Shown piece by piece: positions 1-8,585 of a DNA stretch of 63,884 bases. The stretch's first letter is position 1, and each line of letters starts with the position of its first letter. The stretch lies in the NCBI GenBank assembly GCA_910579735.1, contig CAJTUZ010000021.1:1-63884 (forward strand). Direction: 5' to 3'. The notes beneath the pieces are model-generated. The model saw nothing but the letters and a program-made list of their open reading frames with translations, had not been told where the DNA came from and did not search any database. The translations under genes were made by a program, and so were the position numbers. Source of the DNA: an uncultured Lachnospiraceae bacterium. Lineage in GTDB: Bacteria; Bacillota; Clostridia; Lachnospirales; Lachnospiraceae.

Positions 1-1
1 C

Positions 2-1546
2 TCTTTCATGCCGATGGAAATCTATCTTTCCAAAGCAAACACGACAGAGACACAGATCATTACCGAAGCCGAAAAACTGGATACGGATACGGTAGTAGAA
101 GAAATCAAGAAAGAAAAAGAAGAGGACGAGCAGAAATTAAAGATCACAAAACGTCCCGAACTTTTGAACGAGACACAGCCGTTATGGGGTAAACATCCCA
201 ATGAATGTACGAAGGAAGAGTATCTGGAGTTTTACAGAAAAGTGTTCCAGGATTATAAAGAACCTCTTTTCTGGATCCATTTGAATATGGACTATCCGTT
301 TAATTTAAAAGGAATCCTGTACTTTCCGAAGATCAATATGGAATATGAGTCCATCGAAGGAACGATCAAACTCTATAACAATCAGGTGTTTATTGCGGAC
401 AATATCAAAGAAGTCATTCCGGAGTTTCTGATGCTCTTAAAGGGCGTTATCGACTGCCCGGATCTGCCGCTTAACGTATCCAGAAGCGCGCTGCAAAATG
501 ATGGTTTTGTGAAGAAGATCAACGAATATATTACGAAGAAAGTTGCCGACAAACTTTCCGGTATGTGTAAGACCGAAAAAGAAGAATATGAGAAATACTG
601 GGATGACATCAGTCCGTTTATCAAATTCGGCTGCTTAAAGGATGATAAGTTCTGTGAAAAAATGACAGATTATATTCTGTTTAAAAATCTGGACGGTAAG
701 TATATGACGCTGCCCGAATGTCTGGAAGTCAATAAGATCGACCCGGATGAGACAGATGAAAATGCCGGGAGTGCAGAAGCGGTAGATGAAAACGGCGAGA
801 AAGTTGAGGCGGAAATAGTAGACGAAAACAGCGGGGCAGCGATAGACGAAAACGGTGAAAAAGTGGAAGCAGAAGTTGTAGACGAAAATGGCGAAACCGT
901 TTCGGATGATGAGGAAAAGGACGACAAGAAGGAAAAAGTCATCTATTATGTTACGGACGAAAAACAGCAGAGCCAGTATATTAACATGTTTAAGTCTGCA
1001 AAAATGGATGCCGTTATCCTGACGCATAACATCGATCAGCCTTTCGTGTCTCAGTTGGAGGCCAAGAACGAAGGTATCAAATTCCAGAGAATCGATGCCG
1101 ATCTGACCGATACGTTCAAGGCAAAGACGACGAAGAAGGCCGAGAAGGAAATGGAAGAACAGGCTGAAGAGATCGCCAAACTGATGAAGAAAGTTTTGAA
1201 GAAAGATGCCATTACCGTAAAGGTAGAAAAGCTCAAAAATAAAAAGATTTCTTCCATGATTACTTTGTCCGAAGAGAGCAGAAGAATGCAGGATATGATG
1301 AAGATGTATTCCATGCCGGGAATGGACATGGGGATGTTTGGGAATAAAGAAGGCGAAACACTGATCCTGAATGCCAGCCATCCGCTTGTGCAGTATGTAA
1401 TAGAGAATAAAGAGGATGAGAATGTGAAGATGATCTGTGAACAGCTTTATGATCTCGCACTTTTACAGCAGGCGCCTCTTGAGCCGGAAGCAATGACCAA
1501 ATTCGTGGCAAGAAGCAATGATATTATGATGATGCTTACCAAATAG
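2..1546 (+). CDS. htpG: HtpG (Hsp90) molecular chaperone, 3' part
   Basis: Cytosolic ATP-dependent Hsp90 chaperone. The frame is open to the window edge, so the N-terminal ATPase domain lies outside. What is visible is the middle domain (motifs PLWGKHPNECTKEEY, LPLNVSRSALQND, around fragment residues 58-165) and the C-terminal dimerisation part. The catalytic-loop arginine of LNVSRS is present. Between fragment residues about 242 and 310 there is a highly acidic insert that contains two near-identical units built on DENGEKVEAE. I do not expect this in ordinary HtpG, so the full protein would be longer than the usual 620-630 residues. The gene ends at TAG and is followed 18 bp later by a perfect-stem terminator, so it ends its transcription unit. 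Identity is firm; the role of the insert is unknown. Confidence 0.93.
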   Translation, partial: SFMPMEIYLSKANTTETQIITEAEKLDTDTVVEEIKKEKEEDEQKLKITKRPELLNETQPLWGKHPNECTKEEYLEFYRKVFQDYKEPLFWIHLNMDYPFNLKGILYFPKINMEYESIEGTIKLYNNQVFIADNIKEVIPEFLMLLKGVIDCPDLPLNVSRSALQNDGFVKKINEYITKKVADKLSGMCKTEKEEYEKYWDDISPFIKFGCLKDDKFCEKMTDYILFKNLDGKYMTLPECLEVNKIDPDETDENAGSAEAVDENGEKVEAEIVDENSGAAIDENGEKVEAEVVDENGETVSDDEEKDDKKEKVIYYVTDEKQQSQYINMFKSAKMDAVILTHNIDQPFVSQLEAKNEGIKFQRIDADLTDTFKAKTTKKAEKEMEEQAEEIAKLMKKVLKKDAITVKVEKLKNKKISSMITLSEESRRMQDMMKMYSMPGMDMGMFGNKEGETLILNASHPLVQYVIENKEDENVKMICEQLYDLALLQQAPLEPEAMTKFVARSNDIMMMLTK

Positions 1547-1564
1547 GAACGAATGGAAAATAAG

Positions 1565-1610
1565 AAAGACCTTTATTTCGTATCGGTGTATAGGAAATAA
1601 AGGTCTTTTA
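1565..1610 (+). terminator. Rho-independent terminator of htpG
   Basis: A 15-bp perfect stem (AAAGACCTTTATTTC at 1565-1579 with its complement at 1594-1608) encloses a 14-nt loop. The right arm itself ends in a T-run. It sits directly behind htpG. Confidence 0.85.
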
Positions 1611-1684
1611 TGATAAACTGGTCATGTGGAAGCACGAACGGTTCTATGAGTGTCAAATAGGAAAAGAAGGAGCGGCGCGATCCG

Positions 1685-2281
1685 ATGAATGAATTGGAAA
1701 AATGCATGGCAGGCGAATATTATAACTGCCATGATAAGATTTTTATTGAATTCAAAACGCAGACAAGAGAACTTTTGCAGGCATATAATGCACTGGCATA
1801 TGAACAGAAAGAAGAAAAAGTGAATATCCTGAAACGACTGTTTGGCCGGATCGGCACGAACGTATCGGTCGGACTTCCTTTTATCTGTGATTACGGACGA
1901 AACATCTATCTCGGAAACAACGTGTCTGTCAATATGAATTGTACATTTGTGGACTGCAATGAGATCATCATTGGTGACAATGTGCTGATCGCATCAAATG
2001 TACAGCTCTATACCGCCGCACATCCTGTCGAATTGTCCGAAAGGCTTACGCCCGACTGGCATCCGGGACGGGAAGAATATTTTTGCCGCACCTATGCGCT
2101 GCCCATAAAGATCGGAAACGGATGCTGGCTGGGCGGAGGCGTCATTGTTCTTCCAGGGGTAACGATAGGAGATGGCTGTGTAATAGGTGCCGGAAGCGTC
2201 GTTACGAAGGATATCCCGCCGAATTCTCTGGCAGTCGGGAATCCGTGCCGTGTGATTCGGAAAATTAACGAAGAAATATAA
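1685..2281 (+). CDS. Maltose/galactoside O-acetyltransferase-type hexapeptide protein
   Basis: Acetyl-CoA-dependent sugar O-acetyltransferase of the LacA/Maa/NodL type, cytosolic and probably a trimer. The N-terminal 55 residues form the helical Mac domain (KCMAGEYYN). A left-handed beta-helix of hexapeptide repeats follows (IYLGNNVSVN, IIIGDNVLIA, VTIGDGCVIGAGSVV). His113 in AAHPVE matches the family catalytic histidine. The C-terminal signature NSLAVGNPCRVIRKI is intact and 198 residues is normal for the family. An AAGGAG ribosome binding site lies 13 bp before the ATG. The gene stands alone between the htpG terminator and the lipoprotein gene. The real sugar substrate cannot be told from sequence. 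Confidence 0.88.
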   Translation: MNELEKCMAGEYYNCHDKIFIEFKTQTRELLQAYNALAYEQKEEKVNILKRLFGRIGTNVSVGLPFICDYGRNIYLGNNVSVNMNCTFVDCNEIIIGDNVLIASNVQLYTAAHPVELSERLTPDWHPGREEYFCRTYALPIKIGNGCWLGGGVIVLPGVTIGDGCVIGAGSVVTKDIPPNSLAVGNPCRVIRKINEEI

Positions 2282-2333
2282 AGACTTTTCACTCTGGAAA
2301 GAACTTTTTGCTGCGTTTTTGCAGACGAAATGA

Positions 2334-2362
2334 TTGCATGGTGCAAAAGAAAGTAATAAAAT
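2334..2362 (+). promoter_or_regulatory. Candidate sigma-A promoter of the lipoprotein gene
   Basis: TTGCAT (2334-2339), 17-bp spacer, TAAAAT (2357-2362), 45 bp upstream of the chosen start at 2408. Confidence 0.45.
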
Positions 2363-2407
2363 AAATATGGATTATCATATGTGATGTTACGGGGGCAGGA
2401 AGAAGGA

Positions 2408-4594
2408 ATGAAAAAAACAAACGGAATAAAAATACTGTTTTTGTTATTGCTTGCAGTATGCCTGACCGGCTGTGAAAGCGAGTACGGGCGTAAAATTGAT
2501 GAAATAAAAACGGCGTCGGAGAAGAAAGCGGAAGAAATACAGACATATACGCCTGAAAACGTGACGGCTCCGTATGTTCAAGACGGCGCAGCATATTATT
2601 TCAAAGCACAGGGGCAGTACCTGAGCGTATATAATGGCAGTGAATTTGAAGATATTTATATAAAAGGCGTTAACTTAGGACTTGGCAAGCCGGGATATTT
2701 TCCGGGAGAAACGGCTGTTACCAAGGAAGAGTACGCAAGATGGTTTCAGCAGATCGGTGAAATGAACGCCAACGCCGTCAGAGTCTATACGGTGCAGCCG
2801 CCGGCTTTTTATGAGGCATTTTACGAATATAATCAGACGGCGGACGAACCGCTCTATTTATTCCACGGGACATGGTATGATGAAACGAGACTGACGGAAA
2901 CGGGGGATGCATTTGACGAGGGAATGCAGAAATATTTATATCAGGATATGGGAAATATTGTGGATCTGATCCATGGTAATTGCACGATAGAGCAGCATCC
3001 CGGTAAAGCCTCCGGTACTTATCAATATGATATTTCACCATATGTCATCGGTTGGATTCTGGGCATTGAATCGGATGCGACATTTGTATCGGTCACCAAT
3101 GAAAATAATCCGGAGATTACCTCATATGAAGGCACGTATCTTTGCGCTGAGGATCTGGAACCATTTGAAGTATTCTGGACACAGACGGGAGACTATATCC
3201 TTTCTTACGAGATGGACAAGTATGGCATGCAGAGACCGCTTAGCTATTCCAACTGGCCGACGGCGGATGTGCTGGAGCATCCCAGTGAGACGATGGAGGA
3301 AGAATACAGTATCGATCTGAATGTGGAAAATATAGAGCCGACAGATGCTTTTCCCAGCGGCCTATTTGCCTCTTATCATATTTATCCTTATTATCCGAAC
3401 TTCCTATATACGGAGAAAGCGTATAGTGATTATCGTGATGAGGACGGCAGCGTCAATACCTATAAAGCCTATCTGAAAGACATGATCGAGGTGCATGATA
3501 TGCCTGTTGTGGTTGCCGAATTCGGTATTCCTGCATCCAGAGGCGTGACACATGCCAATATTTATACCGGTTTCGATCAGGGAAATAAGACGGAAGACGA
3601 GCAGGGTGAAATGCTTGTGGCAATGATGCAGGATATATATGATACCGGCTATGCGGGCGGACTTGTTTTTACCTGGCAGGACGAATGGTTCAAGCGGACA
3701 TGGAATACGGAAGGTTATACCAATCCGGACCGCCGGGCATACTGGTACGATGTAATGACATGTGAGCAGCATTTTGGACTGCTTGATTTTATACCGGGAG
3801 AAAACGGTGCGACGGTTATTCTGGATGGAAAGGCTGATGAATGGAATGAGGACGATTTTTTCCTGAAGACCAAAGACGCTTCTTTATCCGTAAAATATGA
3901 CTGTGCGTATCTTTATCTGATGATACAAAAGGAAAATGCGCATTATGATACGGAAAAGCTCTGGATTCCCTTTGATATCACGCCAAATTCGGGAAGTATG
4001 TCCTATGAAGAACTCCGGTTTAATAAACCGGTGGATTTTGTTCTGGTATTGGACGGAAAAGAGAACTCGGAACTTTTGGTCCAAAGCTATTACGACCGCT
4101 ATCAATATGAATACGATAAATACGATAAGAGCATTACGACAACAAGTGAAATGCAGAGGCCGGATAATACCCTGTTCCAATCAATCTATTTTCTGCTTGA
4201 ACGCGAGCTGGTCTTACAGGACCGGGCGGAGGTCATTCCGCTGCAGAGATTTGAGGCGGGAAAGCTTGTTTTCGGAACAAATGATTATGATGTAAAAGAA
4301 TACGATTCGCTGGCAGATTTTTATTACGACGGCGATATCCTCGAGGTGCGCATTCCATGGCTCATGCTCAGTTTCAGAGATCCTTCCCGTAAGGAGATCG
4401 AGGGCGACTTTTGGAGAAACGGCGGTTTTTCGGGAACCACTGTAGAGGGAATCGGTATAGGACTTTCCACGAAAGAGACCGGAACCGTAAAGCTGCGGGA
4501 ATATCAGTGGGAGGACTGGGATTATTATCCGTACACGGAAAGACTTCGGAAAGGATATTATGATCTGCAGAAACAATTTGCCGGACTGCCGTAG
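2408..4594 (+). CDS. Lipoprotein with glycosidase-like barrel and C-terminal CBM9-like domain
   Basis: Predicted surface lipoprotein: a lysine-rich start and hydrophobic core end in the lipobox LTGC, with the lipidated Cys at residue 22 of the 728-residue product. Residues about 60-440 look like a clan-A TIM-barrel glycosidase. WILGIE offers a candidate acid/base (Glu221) and VVAEFG a candidate nucleophile (Glu371), with HIYPYYPNF between. Residues about 455-728 (starting VILDGKADEWNEDDF) resemble a CBM9/DOMON-type beta-sandwich. The start ATG at 2408 is preferred over the in-frame GTG at 2381 because AGAAGGA lies just before it and it opens the signal peptide. Substrate unknown; possibly a cell-envelope or host glycan. 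It lies upstream of the split sleC-like gene and has its own promoter. Confidence 0.65.
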   Translation: MKKTNGIKILFLLLLAVCLTGCESEYGRKIDEIKTASEKKAEEIQTYTPENVTAPYVQDGAAYYFKAQGQYLSVYNGSEFEDIYIKGVNLGLGKPGYFPGETAVTKEEYARWFQQIGEMNANAVRVYTVQPPAFYEAFYEYNQTADEPLYLFHGTWYDETRLTETGDAFDEGMQKYLYQDMGNIVDLIHGNCTIEQHPGKASGTYQYDISPYVIGWILGIESDATFVSVTNENNPEITSYEGTYLCAEDLEPFEVFWTQTGDYILSYEMDKYGMQRPLSYSNWPTADVLEHPSETMEEEYSIDLNVENIEPTDAFPSGLFASYHIYPYYPNFLYTEKAYSDYRDEDGSVNTYKAYLKDMIEVHDMPVVVAEFGIPASRGVTHANIYTGFDQGNKTEDEQGEMLVAMMQDIYDTGYAGGLVFTWQDEWFKRTWNTEGYTNPDRRAYWYDVMTCEQHFGLLDFIPGENGATVILDGKADEWNEDDFFLKTKDASLSVKYDCAYLYLMIQKENAHYDTEKLWIPFDITPNSGSMSYEELRFNKPVDFVLVLDGKENSELLVQSYYDRYQYEYDKYDKSITTTSEMQRPDNTLFQSIYFLLERELVLQDRAEVIPLQRFEAGKLVFGTNDYDVKEYDSLADFYYDGDILEVRIPWLMLSFRDPSRKEIEGDFWRNGGFSGTTVEGIGIGLSTKETGTVKLREYQWEDWDYYPYTERLRKGYYDLQKQFAGLP

Positions 4595-4631
4595 GGATAA
4601 CAGGAGCCGTACCAGTGACCGCTTTCGAATA

Positions 4632-4649
4632 TCTGCATATGATAACTAG
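4632..4649 (+). promoter_or_regulatory. Candidate sporulation promoter element of sleC
   Basis: TCTGCATATGATAACTAG lies 30 bp before the sleC-like start. It closely resembles the elements upstream of gpr (31706-31723) and spoIIP (32643-32660). The core TGCATATRRTA is compatible with the -10 region of a sporulation sigma factor (CATA followed by an A/T-rich stretch). No convincing -35 was found. Confidence 0.4.
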
Positions 4650-4679
4650 AAAGATAATAAGGTTGAAGCAGGTAAATAT

Positions 4680-5366
4680 ATGGACGTAAAAACGTTTAGA
4701 AATGCGCAGATGGAAGGAGAACAAACCGGCGGACTGCAGATTAATGTGACCTCCAATATCGGATTGATACCGATTCAAAACGCCGTGATTTCCATCGCCT
4801 ATACAGGAACGCCTGAAACAACACTTGAAACGCTGCAAACGGACATTTCCGGGCAGGCGGAGGAAGTACAGCTTTCCGCGCCGCCGCTTTCCTACAGCCT
4901 GACGCCGGAATCTCCGATGCCTTATTCGGAATATAATGTGACCGTAGAGGCGCCGGGATACGAGCCGGTAATCGTTTCCGGTGTGGAAGTACTGCCGGAT
5001 GTGACGGCTGTGCAGAATATCCAGATGATACCGACGGAAACAGCGCAGGAATCGGAAGAGGTGATCATCATTCCGGATCATACCCTGTACGGAGAATATC
5101 CGCCGAAGATTCCGGAAGATGAGATCAAACCGATGGATGAGACAGGGGAGATTGTCTTAAGCAGAGTAGTGGTTCCGGAGTTTGTTGTCGTACACGATGG
5201 CGTGCCATCCGACAGCAGCGCGCCAAACTATTATGTACGGTATAAAGATTATATAAAGAATGTAGCTTCTTCCGAGATTTATGCAACCTGGCCGGAAAGT
5301 GCCATTTACGCCAATATACTGGCAATTCTGTCATTTACGCTCAACAGGGTGTATACGGAATGGTAA
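4680..5366 (+). pseudogene. sleC: sleC-like spore cortex-lytic enzyme, 5' fragment (interrupted)
   Basis: N-terminal 228 residues of a SleC-type germination-specific cortex hydrolase. In Clostridium, SleC is a spore-bound pro-enzyme that degrades cortex peptidoglycan after cleavage by Csp proteases. Residues about 18-118 form a beta-sandwich pro-region (GGLQINVTSNIGLIPIQNAV). From about residue 185 the SpoIID/LytB-like hydrolase domain begins (YVRYKDYIKNVASSEIYATW). The frame stops at TAA (5364-5366) right after RVYTEW, in the middle of that domain. The continuation (YRNQGYNF) lies at 11230. Joining base 5365 to base 11230 gives one 421-residue protein, close to the length of known SleC. A sporulation-like promoter element precedes it. 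As it stands the product lacks most of the catalytic domain. Confidence 0.75.
5360..5365 (+). repeat. Left copy of 6-bp junction repeat ATGGTA
   Basis: ATGGTA occurs at both ends of the DNA that splits the sleC-like gene (here and at 11224-11229). Collapsing the two copies into one restores the reading frame exactly, giving codons TGG-TAC across the join. It could be a target-site duplication, a recombination core or microhomology. Confidence 0.7.
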
Positions 5367-5404
5367 GGCAGCCACCGGATTTTCGGGGGGAATGATAATC
5401 TTTA

Positions 5405-5433
5405 ATGACTTTTTCCCGATGACATGATATAAT
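5405..5433 (+). promoter_or_regulatory. Candidate sigma-A promoter of the DUF5722 gene
   Basis: ATGACT (5405-5410), 17-bp spacer, perfect TATAAT (5428-5433), 40 bp upstream of the start codon. It lies inside the interrupting DNA, so its cargo does not depend on sleC transcription. Confidence 0.6.
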
Positions 5434-5473
5434 ATCCGCAGAAGAAATTGAATACACAATGAGGAGAGGAACT

Positions 5474-7123
5474 ATGAGAAACATAAGAAAAATGATTCTG
5501 GCAGTGCTGACTGCCGCTGTTTGTGTTCTGGCAATGGGAAGTACAAAGATCATGGGGGATGAGATGGCGTATGTGGAAGCGGCAGGACGTCCCGTGAAGA
5601 TCGATTCCTGTCTGATTTCGGGGACAAACGTTGTCTGTCAGCTCAGTGCAGGCAGTATTCCGTCAAGTGATGACGGCAAATTTTATGTCTATGCCGATGA
5701 AGTATACCAGGACGGTGCAACAGGGAACGTCGTTGCGATAGCAGATGCCGGGACTTCCGTTTCCGTAAGTTTTCCTCTGAATTATAATACGGCTGATTCC
5801 AATCTGAGCCGTAAATTTCTGGTCGCAGTGAAACAGGGCGGGCAGATGGTTCAGGTGAGCGACGAGCATTATATTACGAATCCGGAAGCGCTTGCAGCCT
5901 ATACATCGGCACGTAAGGATAACGGGATCAAAGGCATTCTGCCGGATCTTACCAAAGCTTCAAACGGCGAACTGCAGGCGCTTGGCATCAAACAGGTCGT
6001 GTACAATATGGCAGTTGATGAGATCTGCTCTGCAGCGTCGGTGCCCGGTGCGATTCCGTTTGACTATAATGGAAAGACATACTATTTTAACGGTGATATG
6101 ATCGGTAAATTCGACTCCATGATAAGGAGCTTTAACAGTTACGGACTGCAGGTGACAATGGTTTTATTAAACCGCGGTGACGGCCTCTACTCTCAGGATC
6201 TCATTCATCCGATGGCAAGAGGCGGATCCTGTCCGGGGTATGCGCTGAATGTGGACGATGCTGCCGGGACGGAACATTTAAAGGCTGTCGGCGCTTTTCT
6301 CGGACAGCGCTATTCGGGACAGCTTGGCTGCGGACAGGTAGATAACTGGATCGTGGGCAATGAAGTAAATGCACGGACGTCATGGTGGTATACGGAATCG
6401 ACATCTTTGGATTTTAATGTAAATATATATGTAAAAGCGTTCCGTATCATCTATAACGAAATGAAAAGCATGAATGCCAATGTGCGGATCTATAATTCCA
6501 TTGATCAGGAATGGAACCGTAAATCCAATCCCGGCAGCTTTTTGTCAAAAGATTATTTGGATACCTTTAACTATTATATCAACAGAGAGGGCAATATAGA
6601 CTGGGGTCTTTCGTTCCATCCGTATAACTCTCCGCTGTATGATCCGTATGCATGGAACGGACCGGCCGTATGGGTGAAAAACAGCATTACCTCTCCGTAC
6701 ATTACGATGCAGAACATTGACATACTGATCAATTATATGCATCAGGGCAATTTCCTGAATCCGGCAGGAGAAGTAAGAAGTATTTCCCTTGCAGAGATCG
6801 GCTATACTTCGAGCTTCGGCACGAAGGAACAGGAGGCTTCCGTAGCCTACGGCTATCTCAAGGCGGCTTCGATTCCCGACATTGACGCGTTCATGCTGTT
6901 CCGTCAGACGGACGAAGCCAGTGAAATGGAGAGCAATCTGGCGCTTGGGCTGTATGACTTAAACGGCAATAAAAAACCGGCTTATGAAATCTATAAGAAT
7001 CTCGGAACGGCAAATGAAGGCATTGCCAAAGCCAGGGCATCTGAGATCATCGGTATGGATATCGATCAGATGATCAGCCAGAACATCATGTGGACACGCG
7101 GCGGAGACGACGGCGTGCGATAA
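5474..7123 (+). CDS. Secreted DUF5722-type glycosidase-like protein
   Basis: Exported 549-residue protein: lysine/arginine start, hydrophobic core (MILAVLTAAVCVLAMG), then a small N-terminal beta-domain and a TIM-barrel-like region. WIVGNEVNA (Glu297) and SLAEIGYTS (Glu441) have the spacing and setting of the acid/base and nucleophile of retaining clan-A glycosidases. I recognise the family as DUF5722 from memory, with moderate certainty. The substrate is not known. The start at 5474 is chosen over the ATG at 5459 because GAGGAGAGGA (5461-5470) lies immediately before it. It is the first cargo gene in the DNA that splits the sleC-like gene and ends in a stretch of palindromes and a terminator. 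Confidence 0.7.
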   Translation: MRNIRKMILAVLTAAVCVLAMGSTKIMGDEMAYVEAAGRPVKIDSCLISGTNVVCQLSAGSIPSSDDGKFYVYADEVYQDGATGNVVAIADAGTSVSVSFPLNYNTADSNLSRKFLVAVKQGGQMVQVSDEHYITNPEALAAYTSARKDNGIKGILPDLTKASNGELQALGIKQVVYNMAVDEICSAASVPGAIPFDYNGKTYYFNGDMIGKFDSMIRSFNSYGLQVTMVLLNRGDGLYSQDLIHPMARGGSCPGYALNVDDAAGTEHLKAVGAFLGQRYSGQLGCGQVDNWIVGNEVNARTSWWYTESTSLDFNVNIYVKAFRIIYNEMKSMNANVRIYNSIDQEWNRKSNPGSFLSKDYLDTFNYYINREGNIDWGLSFHPYNSPLYDPYAWNGPAVWVKNSITSPYITMQNIDILINYMHQGNFLNPAGEVRSISLAEIGYTSSFGTKEQEASVAYGYLKAASIPDIDAFMLFRQTDEASEMESNLALGLYDLNGNKKPAYEIYKNLGTANEGIAKARASEIIGMDIDQMISQNIMWTRGGDDGVR

Positions 7124-7137
7124 AAGGATTGGTATAT

Positions 7138-7163
7138 AAGGTCAGACCGCCGGGTCTGACCTT
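7138..7163. repeat. Palindromic repeat, copy 1
   Basis: AAGGTCAGACC, loop GCCG, GGTCTGACCTT: a perfect 11-bp stem directly behind the DUF5722 gene. A 30-base block around it (from AGGTCAGACC to TTATGTT) recurs exactly at 7231-7260. Confidence 0.8.
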
Positions 7164-7205
7164 ATGTTGTGAGAGAAAGATGCACGGGCAGTAGAGGAAA
7201 GCAGA

Positions 7206-7229
7206 CAAGAATTGCGGAAGCAATTCTTG
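7206..7229. repeat. Third hairpin between the two palindromes
   Basis: CAAGAATTGC, GGAA loop, GCAATTCTTG: a perfect 10-bp stem closed by a GGAA tetraloop, immediately before the second palindromic copy. No T-run follows. Confidence 0.6.
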
Positions 7230-7230
7230 C

Positions 7231-7255
7231 AGGTCAGACCGCCGGGTCTGACCTT
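7231..7255. repeat. Palindromic repeat, copy 2
   Basis: AGGTCAGACC, loop GCCG, GGTCTGACCT, followed by TATGTT as in copy 1. The 374-bp gap between the DUF5722 gene and the next gene holds these two copies, the GGAA hairpin, a terminator and a promoter, and no gene that I can see. Confidence 0.8.
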
Positions 7256-7294
7256 ATGTTAATCATACTCCATAATCCGTTTACGTAATTCATT

Positions 7295-7330
7295 AAGCGC
7301 AGGATCAACCCCCTGCGCTTTTTGCTTTTT
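7295..7330 (+). terminator. Rho-independent terminator of the DUF5722 gene
   Basis: AAGCGCAGG (7295-7303), 8-nt loop, CCTGCGCTT (7312-7320), followed by TTTTTGCTTTTT. Confidence 0.8.
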
Positions 7331-7404
7331 AGAAAATATAAGTATTATGGCGGTGTTTTTGGAAAAAATTTATAAATATTTGCATTTTTTAGTAGAAGAA
7401 AGCA

Positions 7405-7433
7405 TTGCTTTTTGGCGATATATATTGTATGAT
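7405..7433 (+). promoter_or_regulatory. Candidate promoter of the four-repeat protein gene
   Basis: TTGCTT (7405-7410), 17-bp spacer, TATGAT (7428-7433). It leaves a leader of about 60 nt before the start at 7498. Confidence 0.5.
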
Positions 7434-7497
7434 AGATTTACATAATATGTAAAATTGGAAGTATAATCTGGTTACCATAATTTAGGGAGGGGTAAAA

Positions 7498-8559
7498 ATG
7501 AAAAAGTACAGGCGGATAAAACTATGGACAGCGGCCTGCCTTATGTTGTGTATGCTTATGGTACCGGCAGCGCAGATGAATGTGACGGCGGCGGAAGTCA
7601 TTGCTACGGTTAACGGAACCGTAATGTCGGGAACGACTTCGGAATTATTGAAACTTTCTACGCAGGAAGGCGAGATGCATATAAAGCTGGACAGCGGAAC
7701 GGACACGAGCAGCTGTAAGATCTTACTGCCGGATCAGAAAATAAGTGTTTCGGTATCGCATGGTTCCGATGGTTATCTGCATGCGGTGAAGATTACGAGC
7801 GGTGCGCAGACGGTCGGTGTTACTGTGGACTCTTCCAAAACATCGACGGTAACGGGGACAATTGGAGAGAAGACAAAAGGGGACGTGCTTTATTTTAATA
7901 CATATGCGGGCGAGATGCAGATTAAACTTGATCCGTCTACCAATATGAGCGGATGCAGCGTACTTGTGATCAACAAAACCTATACCATCACATGTGCCCG
8001 CGGTTCGGATGCTTATATGCATGCAGTCAGCATTGTTGATTCTTCGGCGGCAGCAGTTACGACAGGTTCGACAGGGTATACGCCCATGCCGGCAGGTCCG
8101 GTCAATGCATCGACGACCGTAGTGACGGGTACCGTAGGAAGCAATACGAAAGAGAATCTGCTGTATTTGACAACCACAGGCGGCGAGATGCAGGTGGTAA
8201 TCGATGGCAACACGGATTCCCGAAACGGCTTAATGATGATTCCCGGACGGAAAGTGACGGTTTCCGTTTACCGCGGTTCGGATGCCTATATGCATGCGGC
8301 GGCTATCGCGGGAGAAAAAAATTATGTACAGCCTGCAACATTGTCCGGTTCTTATTCGACAGTAACAGGGACCGTAAGCAGTAAATCTACCGAGAATATA
8401 CTGTATCTGTCAACGAGTGCCGGAGAGATGGAACTGAAACTAGATACCCTGGGAAATGTCAATAACTGTAAAGTACTGGTAACCGGCAAAAAGATCACCG
8501 TAACATGTGCCCGCGGTGCGGATGCTTATATGCATGCAATATCCATTTTGGCAAATTAG
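7498..8559 (+). CDS. Secreted protein made of four ~65-residue repeats
   Basis: I do not recognise a named family. The 353-residue product has a clear signal peptide (residues 1 to about 32, core LWTAACLMLCMLMVPAA) and then four related units at about 36-100, 116-180, 207-270 and 287-351. Each unit runs V-x-GT-V...L-x-L-STxxGEM-x-I-K-LD...V-x-V and ends in a motif of the form RGSDAYMHAxxI. The pattern of short beta strands suggests small OB-fold or SH3-like barrels in tandem, so an extracellular binding role is plausible but inferred. Start: GGGAGGGG lies 6 bp before the ATG. A 21-bp hairpin follows the stop. It lies inside the DNA that splits sleC. Confidence 0.6.
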   Translation: MKKYRRIKLWTAACLMLCMLMVPAAQMNVTAAEVIATVNGTVMSGTTSELLKLSTQEGEMHIKLDSGTDTSSCKILLPDQKISVSVSHGSDGYLHAVKITSGAQTVGVTVDSSKTSTVTGTIGEKTKGDVLYFNTYAGEMQIKLDPSTNMSGCSVLVINKTYTITCARGSDAYMHAVSIVDSSAAAVTTGSTGYTPMPAGPVNASTTVVTGTVGSNTKENLLYLTTTGGEMQVVIDGNTDSRNGLMMIPGRKVTVSVYRGSDAYMHAAAIAGEKNYVQPATLSGSYSTVTGTVSSKSTENILYLSTSAGEMELKLDTLGNVNNCKVLVTGKKITVTCARGADAYMHAISILAN

Positions 8560-8585
8560 GAAACGAAAAGAATAAAAAATGATGG

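Noticed and set aside
635..1381. 248-codon minus-strand open frame opposite htpG
   Set aside because: Antisense shadow; no SD, no known domain, and htpG is certain on the plus strand.
7138..7260. CRISPR array
   Set aside because: Only two copies of a perfect palindrome with one spacer, and no cas genes in the window.
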